From Lumbricus rubellus (Eukaryota > Annelida > Clitellata > Crassiclitellata > Lumbricidae), in NCBI GenBank assembly GCA_945859605.1, contig OX243811.1:51282376-51346375 (forward strand): 64,000 nt of DNA, read 5' to 3'. The position numbers and the translations under genes are program-made. Within the stretch, counting starts at the first letter, position 1, and each line of letters begins with the position of its first letter. A model generated the notes under the pieces. It saw nothing but the letters and a program-made list of their open reading frames with translations. It was not told the origin of the DNA and did no database searches. Shown here in pieces: positions 12,251 to 24,700 of the stretch.

Positions 12251-15107
12251 GTGAATATCCTACAGACCTGTGTGTCTTGGCGTATTTACTGATTTGTATA
12301 TTGCCTGAACATTGTTGGTATAAGACATGGTGGAAGTCATTCCCAAATTGCAAGCACATTGAGAGTGATCAACAGGGATCTATCTATATCCAAATGAATT
12401 GGCAAATGGCATATGCAGATTTGATGCCTAAGAGCAGGAATTTGATCTTAGAAGGATTCAAGAGATGTGAGTAATATTAGATATGGATCTGGTCTACCAA
12501 ATGATGGGAAAGTGGGATTGTTTTCAATTGAGATTAATGGTAATGAAAAGGAGCTATATCAATTGTTTAATTCTACACTCAGTGGAGTTTTCTGTAATGT
12601 AAATGTGAACAGACCCAGAACTCTGCTTTGTGGGACACCATGGTGTTTGTCCAGGATTTTAGTGGTAATTGAATTTAGTTGGACAACAAAGCTACTTAGG
12701 TATCTGTGCTGGTTATGGTAACAGGGAGAGGCAAGGATGTCTACTTTGAAGGTTGAAAAACTGAGCCTTATCCACGACTGGTGGCTAATGGAGGGGAGTA
12801 AGACAAGACTCACAAGAGTGAGTATTTTGACAGGATTTTAAAAAAAATTCTACTGCAAGGTTTTGCCGTTGCTTCAATTGTTTGACTATGATTTAGTTCA
12901 GACAATGTTAGTTAGGTTTATGTACGTTTATAATCAAATCAATGATGTTTATATGCTATAATCACGTCGATCTAGCAAATTGTTTAGCCATCTGCATGGA
13001 AAAGAGACGGCTCTGCTTCAGTGGATTTTTTTATCATTTAGGGTTGTCCTGCTGAAAACACCTGCAGATTTATCTAGAATTTCTGATTTTTTCATTTTCA
13101 GATTATGACGTGTACTGTACGTGAGATTTCTGTTTTTGTTGTTGTTGTTATGTCAATAAACGGCTGATTGATTGATTGAAAAAAACTGAACAATAATGGC
13201 AGTGTAGACAGAAAAATCTTACTCTGATGGAGACATGGTTTTGATTGTAGAGGAGGAGGAGGAAGAGGAGGATAAGTACGCGGAGGAGGATAAGTAGGAG
13301 GAGGAGGAGAATGAGAACGTTGAAGTTTAAAGATTGAAGGCGTGTGGCCCATGTCATGAGTTGGGAAGGAGATTCATGAGCTTTTAGCAGATCAAACTTA
13401 AGAGATTGAAGGAAGCCAGAGATCGTGAAAATTGTGCTGTTGATTCTGAAGGCCTGGCTGTTACTCAATTCATTAATTATTCATTCAATACAGAGATTTC
13501 TATAGCACCCGTTCAAGGTAACTACTGAGGAGCATTCCCAACTCAGCCACAGCTGACCAGGACAGTTTTAAGGACTGTGCAATAGAATGTGTGTGAGTAA
13601 AACCTCGGCATAAGGCGTAAAGTAAATGGGGCCCGTTTCACACCATGAAGCCAACAACAGAGAAAGCATTGTATTCATTAGGTCATGAGGGAATACTTTA
13701 ATCTAAATATAATCTAATGATGTAGTCTATGCTGCATTGTTATTGCTATGCATAAATGATCAGCTGACGACGGAGGTCGCTTCAAGTGTAAGCCCTCATC
13801 AGAATCAGAATCCAATTGTGAACCAAAATCATACTCCGATGAATCAGAGAGACCATAGGTCACAGGCTACGGAGTTAGGTAAGCAAGCCGATGAAGCATC
13901 TATGAAAATCCCTCCATCATGACTATATGACATAGAAACATTGACAAATAAATTATGATTGCTGCATGTAAATATTATAGTGGCTTTGAGACAATAACTT
14001 AGATGTATAGTTGTATAATTTATACTGAACACAGATATCTGCCGCTACAATGCAGCCTTCTCTGTTGAAGTTCTGTAATTCTGCATGATTATAAGTCTGT
14101 TGGTGATGATAATAATTCATCGTTTAAATACTGAACGGATGGCAAAACGTTCTATTCATTAGTTTTTTTCGTGTGTGTAACAATTTCTGGGTTATGTGCA
14201 TTTCAGGCTTTAGTCTTATTTATTGCTTTAAGTAATCTGCTGAGAGTTACTCACTTGTGCAGACAGAACTGATTAGATCAGGATGGCTGCAGTTAGATGT
14301 ATACATGTGCAAGTTAGCGTCCTTGCACGCTTGTAGCTACATGTGTACAACTGTACAGTAGACTCATTTATGTGCTTCCTGTTTGCGTGCCAATCTGCTT
14401 AGTGCAAAGTGTTGTTATGTCCCCATTGCTATTAGTTTTTTTAACCTATAGATACGACCTGGTGTACACGCTGTATCATAAGGTATGTCCCCATGGCCTT
14501 TGTGCTAATGAGTTCACACTCACTGTGTGTTTGTGTGTGTGTGTCTGTGTGTGTGTGTGTGTGTGTATAATGTGCGTGTGTGTGTGCGTGCGTGTGTGTG
14601 TAATGTGTCTGCGCTTGTGTGTGCATTTGTGTAACGGAAGACCAAACCAATAGAGACAGATTTTGACTGAAGAGGCAGCAGATTTGCAAAGGAGGATTCC
14701 AGATGCACTTGCTGCCAAATTCAGAAGAGAAAAGAAAGAAAACCAACAAGGCGCTAGTTGAGAACCAATGATTTTGTTTATGTTGTATGACATAATTTGT
14801 GATTATTAATATTGGATTAACTTGAATGAGCCTTCAGGTTTCATTAGAAAACATTGGTTAACGCTACCTCTAGCGTTATTACAGTGAAATAACATGGGTT
14901 TTAAAAAAATGCTGCATTGGTTGAAGAACTGGGTAAATGCTTTGAGAATGTAGAAATCAACGGCTGTTTTATAAATTCCGCTGAGCAGTGAAGAGGTTTG
15001 TCAGACTAGCTTGCACTGAATGCAATCTGCTAAACAATGAACATTGATCTACATTCTGTCATTGTCTGCGACTCGGCGTTAGATGCGTTTCTACCGGATG
15101 TGTTGGT
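12251..15107. other. Intergenic, no gene recognised
   Basis: Contains GAGGAG-type purine repeats near 13250-13310 and the (GT)n tract. An untranslated 5' exon of the OATP gene could be here or in 15276-15732 but cannot be recognised by sequence alone. Confidence 0.55.
14519..14640. repeat. (GT)n microsatellite
   Basis: About 120 bases of imperfect GT dinucleotides. They create spurious Cys/Val and His/Thr open frames. Confidence 0.95.
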
Positions 15108-15275
15108 GCATTTGTATTAAAGGACGTATTTATTTTCATTTTTAACGCATGTATGAAATTTTTGCATTCGTATTAAAGGACGTATTTATTTTCATTTTTA
15201 ACGCATGTATGAAATTTTTGCATTCGTATTAAAGGACGTATTTATTTTCATTTTTAACGCATGTATGAAATTTTT
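15108..15275. repeat. Three tandem copies of a 56-bp unit
   Basis: Units 15108-15163, 15164-15219 and 15220-15275 are almost identical (GCATTCGTATTAAAGGACG, then TTTAACGCATGTATGAAAT). The only evident difference near the unit start is TTTG/TTCG. It lies upstream of the OATP start. Confidence 0.95.
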
Positions 15276-15756
15276 TAATGCTGTTCGGACATTGACTCCG
15301 TTCGGTGCAGCGTACGTGGTCCCATGTGTCCCGAATTTGACCGGTTGTTCGAAATCCCGTGGAGCTTAGGATGTGCAGACAAAGCCATTTTCGACGATGA
15401 TGCACCATGGATTTTCTTTATTGATTTACAAGTACCAGCTGCGATGAATTGATGAGAAGGAGGAGGAGGGTTAGGAGGAAGATGATGATGACGATGAGCT
15501 GATGATGATGAGGAATTGGGCTAGTGGGTATTTCCTTGTTGTATCATTAATGATCAAAAGAGTGGTTCAGCTACAGGGCCTTGCTCTGCTAAGCAGTGAA
15601 ACCTTCAGAATCAGGAGTATGTATATCGTTGAAGCTAATTATACAATCGACACAAACATGATGTGTGCATGCTGCTCTGTTGTCTGACCAATTACAGCAA
15701 GTGTTTTTCTATCTGTGTCGTGTCATCGTAGGTTAAAGCGTCCTCGTCAGACGATA

Positions 15757-18700
15757 ATGGCGTCTGCTGCGAGTTGTGCGGGTGAAAAGAAGTCGATACA
15801 TCCGATGCTTCATCCGGTCGTACGTTGCTTGAAAACATCGGATGAATACGTGACGGATCGCGAGAGCAGCGACGACCGCAGCACGGTCGACAATTCAATC
15901 AGCGACTACTCGATGAACAGCCGCACACCATTCCTCGAAGATCCGACGAAGCTCACCGACAACGACATAGACATCCTGCTTCAGAAGGCCGGCCTCGAGT
16001 CGCGTTGCCATGGCAGCACGAGCAACAACCTCAGCTGGCTGGAGAGACGCGGCGAGTGTCGCGTCGGCCAGTGTCGTCTGCCGTGTCTCCAGCCGTGCGC
16101 GACCATCGTCACGTTCACGATCATGTGCTGCATGCTTGCCACGCTGAACGGAGCGCTGACGGCCGGCTACGTGAACAGCGTCATCACTACGATTGAGAAG
16201 CGGTTTGAGATCGGAAGCTCGTACTCGGGTCTCATCGCTGCGGCCGTCGAACTCGGTGGGGTCATGTCTGTGATCTTTGTGAGCTACTTCGGCAGCACGC
16301 GACACATACCGAACTGGATTGGCTTTGGAGCGCTCCTGACTGGCATTGGAGCTCTTATTTTCACGCTTCCCCACATGATGGCGCCAGCGTACACCATCAC
16401 TGGAGGACTGAATTCTTCGAGGATCTCAGAGAATACGTGCAAGTCTCGTGCGGTCGTCGATAGCAAAGTCATCGACGACGATGATGACGAAGGGCGTGAT
16501 GGTCTTGATGCAAACAGTTGTATTGATAAGGAGTCTGGACAGATCGGATACGTCATGACGTTGGTCATGGCACAGATGCTGATTGGGATTGGTGGCTCAC
16601 CACTTTACACGCTTGGAACGACATACATTGACAACCACGTCACTAAACTCAAGGCGCCATCATACATTGGTAGGTACTCTGACAGATTGTTAGAACCCTC
16701 TGAATGTATGGTTAGAACCCTCTGAATGTATGGTTTGTTTACTTTTTTTCTTTACTTAATTGGAAGTAGTACTTGTAGAGATGTAAAAAAACATGTTTTT
16801 TTGGCGTTGAAATATTTCAATGAAATATTTCAGTTTTTTTTAAATATTTCAGTTTTCTTTGAAACATTTGAAATAATTTTTTTCTTTACATTTCACAACT
16901 AATTACAACCATAATAACAGTTTATTTATTTCTCATATTACATATTATATGCATTATTGTGTTAGTGATGAGTGACCATCCTCGAGATACTCAATTTATT
17001 TCTAATTACCTGTTTTTAAGAATGACTTTTATGAGAGTTACATTATATGTTGAAACTTGAAAAACATATTTTATTCACCAAATGTCACAAATTACAGTTT
17101 GATCTAATAAAGTAGATGTTATTGTTCATTGTTATGCTTAACATTTATTATTAATCACTTGTTTTGTCATAAATGAAATAAATGTGTTTTTAGCTAAATT
17201 CTGCTAGCCTAGGACACAGTCAATCGTATAGAATTCGAAACACTTTAGTGACTTTAGAAGACAAATTATAAATCACAAATACTATGTCAACTAGACTCAA
17301 TAATAATCTGGCAAACAAAATTTTACTAAAAGTTCTAAGAATAGAACTTAGAACATAAACATAAATAGTACTATCAGTCAGACAGCGTAAACCATCATTA
17401 ATAGTAACAGGGAAGAATGGAGACGTCAAACATTTGAACCTGCCTAAGGGCAGAGAACAGAAAGAAGAAGAATAGTAATTATACTGCTAAAATCTGTCAG
17501 TTACAAGATTTCCTCATTGTTATTCATCATCGTCCATGTCATCATCTTTGTTGTCATCGTCAACATCATCATTGTCGCTATCATCATAACTGTCACTGTC
17601 ATCATCATCACTGGCATCGTCACTGTCATCATAGTTTTCATGGCCTTCATCATTGACATTGTCACCGTCTTTGTCATTATCATCATCATTGTTATCATCT
17701 TTGTCAGCATGGCTGCCGCTGTCACCATCATCATCGTCTGACTGATGCTCTAACTGTGGCAGTGGCGGTGATGTAGATATCTGAAGTGCTTGAGATGAGG
17801 ATGAGCAGGAAGCACTCGCAGATGCAGCTGGCAAGGAGTCCATATCATCACTTTCATTGGTGTCCGTTGGGAATGTACCACTGTTTGACTTAGGATTTAA
17901 GAGTTTCAGATTTTGGGATAGGTTAACATAGGTACACTAACTTTCCGGCTCTGTCTGCTGTCAGCCTGATTCGCTTTGCCGTGTGCACATTAGAGATGTA
18001 AAAAAAACAAAAAAACGTTTTTTTTGCGTTGAAATATTTAAAAAAAAACTGTCAGAAATGAAATATTTCAAATGAAATATTTCACGCTCACATCACTAAG
18101 TACTTGTAGATGAAGCTGGCACTGTCAATATGCAATAAACACGCATGATAGAAGTTGAAATTGTAGTTTCATGGGTAGTAGTTGGATGGTGGCCATCCAT
18201 GAGATATCGATCCATTTTGTGCCAATTGACTCACCCAGTCCTCTTGAGGTGGTAAGAATACCAGAGCAAGATCTATAGGAGGTTGAAAACTTGTGATATC
18301 CTGTTGCTTGCTCTTTTTGTTAGATTTACTGAAATCGTAATATTTTATTGTAAATGTAAGGACCAATAATCAATTAATTTAGCTGCAGGGCTATGCTTCT
18401 GAGAAATTTCTTCATTCAGAGTCATGCAAATAAGTTGCTACTTTTACAGTTGATATATCTGGACTGCAGCTGTTGTATTGTTTTATTGGGCAAGTACAAG
18501 TATTTAGTTTGTTTCTTGTATGCTGTGGGGCTCGGTTTCCTGTTGAGTAGTGTAGTTATAGGGGTAATTGTAATTTAGCACTTTTTTTATTGTGTCATTG
18601 TATCAGCCGGCATAGGCAGTTGGGCACTTACTGTATTCATGGGATATGTGCCCTGATAAAAATGTTGTATTTTAACTTTGAAACCCAAGAGTAGGCTACT

Positions 18701-21700
18701 TACTATTTTATAGCCATTTTTACTTTATTTATTTTGATGATTACCGAACCTGTTTTTTATTGCTGTTTCTAATTGATTTATGTTGGGAGCTTTATAGCAC
18801 GTGGAATAAAATATGTTGTTTACCATTGAAACAACAGAACCTGCAGAGGATTGTGGAATCACAATTGTGTTTGTGAAACAAAAGAGTTATTCTTTGCTGA
18901 TTGTTATGTTTGTCCCTGTGACAGGATGTTTGTGTAGAGAGAATTATTACAGTGTTTTCCAGTTGGGATGAGTAATTTGATGCAATGCAAACATTACATT
19001 GTTTCTCCGCAAGTAACGTTTTTTTCGTGAAACTGATGCAGAGCTGGACACATTCCAATGGTGGTTTCTGTTTGTGTGCTAAAGTTTATGGGTGTGTTTG
19101 TTGGTGTGTGCACGTTTTCTTATTGGTCAATGGTGGCATGACCCCTCTGAACTCTTCTTGACCATCCTTTATTGTTTGACTTTCTCATGGTGCTGGTTCC
19201 ATGGCCCTTCTGATGGATTGGGTTTACAAGAGAGTATTTCAGTCTCTGTATGTCTTGTTTTATGTGGAGCTAAGAGCAGGGTCAACCCAAGAGCATCCAT
19301 CTGAATGCCTTTTTGCTTAGCCCAATGGTAGTGATAATACGAAAATTATGTTTCCGGAACAAAATATTATGTTTGGCTATAGTTTGCGAGGTCATTCATT
19401 GGCAGCTCTGTTTTTGTATCTAATGCTTTACAGCTGTTTCTATCTGAGGTTGAAAATGTCGGTCTAATATGTATACACACCCTTTCTATGCAAGTGTATT
19501 TTCATCTACTGACGTCGTCGATCATTCTTTGGCTACTTTTGTTTGGCTCAATCCTGGCAACACAATTAATGTTGTTATCAGACTGTGCTTATCAAGAATA
19601 GATAGTCTAATCGTGTGCGTGATTTGTCTGTTTCCAAAGTTAGCCAGAATGCTGGATAATGGAATGGTAAGCAGTGTAGAAAGTGACCTACTTGAGGTGG
19701 TAAAAAAATGACCTGTTAGCTGGTAGAGGTATTGTGCACTGTTTGCACTTTCTGCCTTACGCTTTCTTTGTTATTCTACTTTACTAGATGCAGTCTTTTA
19801 TTTAGACTAAATGTCTTTTTGACTGATTTGTCTATTAAAACCAGTTTTAGACTAGTCTTTGCTATGTGTATGTTAAGTTGTTTATAATGTTTGAAGGCTA
19901 TATAGCAGTGAACCAACTGAATGTTCCCAGGGCCATGTTGTGGGGCTTAACCAGGGCAAAACTTAATGAGAAATGAATCAGAGAATCTGTGGGCTTATAT
20001 ATATGTATATATACAATATATATATATATATATAATTTATATATATATATAATCATAGGTAATCAAGAACCTGGCTGATAATGGAAAGCAAAAACAAGCG
20101 TAGAAGAAGAATAACGAATCAACGATATCCTGGATTGAGTCCGTAAACAAGGAAGACAGGAAGTGGCTGATCATGTCTTAACACTGAGGAAGTGGAAGAG
20201 ACAAAGGAAAGAGAAGGAAACGGGTTTAGCTATAGACTTGTGGACGTTAACAGTTCTCAGCGCTGAGTCTTAGGCTGCTTAAAAGTGGAAAATGTGTATT
20301 AAGATAAGCCGTAGATATCGTTGGATAAGCGTATGTGATACTGAGTGCTTGAGCAGTGATCTGCTTAGTCAAGTGGATTGAGGCTGCTGTCTATTTCATT
20401 AGCTTGAGGCTGATAGGCATCTCAGTGTGAAAAGCATTATGGTCTTAGCTCTCACTTATTATCGAAGCACTTTGTGCGCAAATGGCAGTCTAGATCAATT
20501 CTCAACACAGCTAATCTAAAATGAGCAGATAGAGCGTTCTTAAGTGACTAAGTAACGGCAATATTTAATGATATGAATAATAATAATAATATTGATAATG
20601 TTTATTAAGATATATATATATGTGCTCAATGTCATACTTAGATCAGAGTCATGAGTGTTAAAATGAAAAAAATATAAAACAGCTTTGCTAGTTCAAATTT
20701 GTCAGTTTGTTTTACTGGAAGAGAAACAGGCATTGTATACAGATTTGTGGACCATTTGGATGCTTTAGTTGACAGTAGGGCTAGTAATATTGTGTTATTC
20801 TGAGGTTCCGGTAGTATAACTTATATTGAATTATTTGAATTATTTTAAATGATATTCTAAGGTTTATTATTATTCTAATGAAAATGAAATATTGTAATTT
20901 AATTGCTAAAAGTTTTTCAATTGCTGTCAATGCTGTTTTAAAATTTTCTATGAAATTAAAACTTGTTTTCTTATATTTCATATTAGAAATTTATTTAGAC
21001 GATTAGATTAATTCTTGTTTTATTTCTGTTTTGTAGCGTTCATTTACGCTTTCGGAGTGTTTGGTCCAATTGTTGGTTTTGCTTTGGGCGCGCTGATGCT
21101 TCAGTATTACGTTGACCTTTTCACCTTTGACTCCAAGACTTTGAACTTGTCCCCAATGAACCCTCGCTGGGTTGGGGCATGGTGGGGAGGCTTCATCTTC
21201 ATTGGTGGACTCATAATCCTTGTCTCTGTGCCTTTCTATGGCTTTCCAAAGATCCTGGTCAAGGAGTTGAGAGAACTTATTCGAGAGGATAGGTGGCAGC
21301 TTGAGTCCATCAGAGACCTGTCTGGCACTGGACAAGATGACCATGATAGTGCACGCCGAACTTCATACAGCAAAAACATCAAAGGTAATATATAATATTG
21401 TGTTTGTCTGAGTTCGACTTCAGTTTCTGTTATTGACCCTTTCCAGCGGAATTGGTTTGATACCTATCCTGTTTATTGGGTCGCAGGTGATCCGGTCCAG
21501 CGGGAAAGGGTTAATGTGCTGGTAATTATTAATTACAATTATAAATTAGCATTGAGGTGATTATGTTACACTAATATTGTTTGTGATTTTCGTATTCATC
21601 ATCATTAACATCAATTTCAATGGGTTCATCACCCATAGGTGCTTGATGCTCTTTCTATCATCTCACTCCATTTGTCTCTTTCTCTTGCTATGGGGCTCAA

Positions 21701-24700
21701 TTGCTGCAGTGATCTGTTTCCACACCATTCCACGAATTTCGTATTGTGGTCTACATATTGAGCACATCGGGACAAGCTGCTTTCGTTCCATTTACATATT
21801 TCGGTTTATACTCTGTTTGGGCTACTACCCATGCACACTAAGTAAGAATCGAGTCTTCAGATAAAGAAAGGGCTCTGCAGGAGAATTTACTGGCAGCGTG
21901 GAAGATGTCTTTCATGGTTGGAAGAATGCTACTTTGTGCTTATATTTCTCTGTTGCTCCTCCTCTTCTTCAGTAAACCCAACACACAGTTCCGGGATCTA
22001 ATTTATAGAAGCTTGCCTGATGCTTGAGATTGGACACATGTTGCACAGCAGCAGCAGCAGCGGCAGTAGTTGAAAGCTTGATTGTTGCTGTTTGTGGGTG
22101 ATAATAGATGCCTCTCTTCAGTTGGTTTCGACTGATGCAGTTTCTATGGATTGATGCATCTCTGCCACAGAACCAGAACATTCCTTTACCAATATATTAT
22201 ACTAACCCAATTCTGGATGACTAAAGAATATGAGACTTGTTGACATGCAAGTTTTGTAGTTGGTGTTAATTGTGGTTTCTTAGCCTTTCTGCACCCCAAT
22301 GATTCTGGAGCAGTGGCTATTTGCCCCACCCCCCAGTTTCAGGAGATAGAAGATTGTAAATGATGCTATGGATTAAAAATTGGACAAGGCTTTTTACTCT
22401 ATTGGATCGATGGACTAATTAATCTATTGCATGAATAACTTATGTTATAAAAAGCCATTTAATTGGTATTGATGATTGATTATGATTGGATCATTGTTTT
22501 ACCTTTAGACTTTCCGTCGGTCATTTATCGATTGCTGACGAATCCAATCTACATCGTTACCTGCCTCGGCATCTGCTGTGAAGTGTCCATCGTCAGCGGT
22601 TTCGTCGTTTTTCTGCCAAAGTATCTCGAAACGGAATTTGGAGCGACAAAGTCAATGGCCAATCTGATGACAGGTTGCTTTTCATGACATTGACATTTTA
22701 TTATCCGTGTTGTACTGTAAGGCAGTTAGCAAAATGTAAACAAAATGATATCAATCTGTGGGCCAAACTAAATAAGCTTAGCCTAACTATGTCCAAAATG
22801 AAAAACCTACTTTGATAGCTGTCTAGCTTTGCATAGAATTGAGCTGCCAGTTGGTTAGGGTTACCGGTAAGCTGCATGGAATCGTCATGACAATATAGCA
22901 GGTGTGTCAAACCTGTTTAATGGTGGGTTAGTGGAAATGTTTTCCAAGAAGTGGCGGGCAGGCATTACGAAGATGCCTAAGAAAAATGGGTGTAGGTTCT
23001 GGGATGGGAACTCGGTGAATCCATTCCGAGAAAATTTACGAAAGAGCAAATGGTCAGACTAAGCTAATAAAATATCAAATTTGATCTTCATTATCAGTCA
23101 CAAGCATCGCAGTAGTCGTTAGGTAAGACTTCGCAGGCCGGAACAATATCGTCGACTGACCACAAATGGACCATGGGTCGACCCTTTGACACCCTGGTGT
23201 GGAGTAACCTTTCTTTCTCAAACAATGTTATTTACGTTCTTAGGTTCATTAGCTGGTAGTACTTTCTTCTCAGTACGCTGAAGCACAGTGGATACATATC
23301 TCAAGCCCCGGACGTCATTTCAAGCAATTATCCTCTCAAGAATAATGTATGCATATGCGCCTGTGCTGGATTTTTACCTCAAAGGATGCTACGCATGTTA
23401 ATGCAGCTCAGGAAAAGACTAACTAATGGATAATTTGTGGGAAGAACTGTTCAGCAGAAGAGAGCTGATTGCTCAAGCAGGCAGGAATCTCATTTTCAAA
23501 GCCACTGCATTTTAATATCAGCTATTGCCATCTCAATCAATTTTTAAATCAATTTTTAAATCAATTTTGTGAGCTGATTTATTTTTATTTTTAGTTCATT
23601 TTGATTGTATGTTAATGGCTTGCAAGCCGGCTTTGTTTTAGTATATTTCAAGGCTTCACCATCTTTTTGTTTTACAGAACCCTTTGACCTGAAAATATGT
23701 TGAGAAAATCTTGGCCTACATAAAGCATTCTGGTATACATAGATAGCTCCTGTGACACAAAACCAATATTGAGATAACGGATGACATAGTAGGGAATAAC
23801 TGAATTCCATTTTATACAAGCAAATTTTAAACAAATTGACTCACGTAAGATAATTAAGTCTAAACTTTAAGCAAAGGTCAACTTTAAACAATTCCCTTGC
23901 CATGCGATATAATGGAATATGGGAAGTTTATTCAATTTCCTCACAAGACTCTTGTCTTTCCCTCACGGAACCCTAGGGTTCTATACAGAACACACTTTGG
24001 GGAATGCTGGTCTGCTTATAATTAGTAAGTAACCATTTTCTACAATGTGCCGCATGTACAGTGTACACCTTCTCATATTCAACTAAAGGCTAATTACTTA
24101 TTATGCTGGCAGCCAATATTGAAAGCATTGATAATGTCTTAATATTGTTTAATTTCAGTTTTGATTAGTTGTTGTGTAGTTGTGGTGTTCTGGTCGTTTG
24201 TGAACAGGTGGTATAGCAATTCCTGGTGCAGTGGTTGGTATTCTTGTTGGAGGTCAATGTCTTCGCCAGCTTAACCTGACACAGAAAGGTTTGTTGTTCG
24301 AAGCAAATTAATAAAATCTATGAGATCATACCTGCATTCACGTTTGCCAAAAACTGTGCTATGGATTCTAATAATGTTGCATACTGCAGTCAAGCTATAT
24401 GGACCTAAGTTGTGATTTTGGGATCTGGAGTTCGGCTTCTCTTAAGCTGATGTGTAAATATTTTGCATTGGCCATTTAAAACTTGAAATTATGATGTTTA
24501 CTTTGCTTTTGTGATGTGATATGAATGTATTTCTCTGAAAATTGGCCATCTGGCAAATCTAAGAAGATTAGCATTAGCCATTAGTGTTGTCAGATATTTA
24601 ATAGTGCTTGTGTTGGAATAATGAATAAAAGACCTGTGCAATTATGCAGTTTATGCAACTTGTTTATAGTGTTCACTTGTTTGTGCAGTATTTACTTGTA

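Larger units (their letters stand above)
16776..18098. mobile_element. 1.3-kb hAT-type non-autonomous element carrying an Asp-rich ORF
   Basis: The ends are TAGAGATGT and ACATCACTA (complement TAGTGATGT), both fitting hAT termini. GTTGAAATATTTC occurs near the left end and its complement GAAATATTTCA near the right. It is flanked by AGTACTTG at 16768-16775 and 18099-18106, an exact 8-bp duplication. A second copy of the terminal block starts at 17992. It contains the acidic ORF at 17520-17843. It sits in SLCO intron 1. Confidence 0.75.

Noticed and set aside
14372..14793. Overlapping 60-105-codon frames with His/Thr or Cys/Val runs
   Set aside because: They are translations of the (GT)n microsatellite in several phases.
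16005..16568. Several frames overlapping the first OATP exon
   Set aside because: Shadow frames of the clearly coding exon.
20070..20270. Possible degraded retrotransposon (AG-rich, AGGAAGTGGAAGAGACAAAG)
   Set aside because: No frame or family resemblance could be supported.
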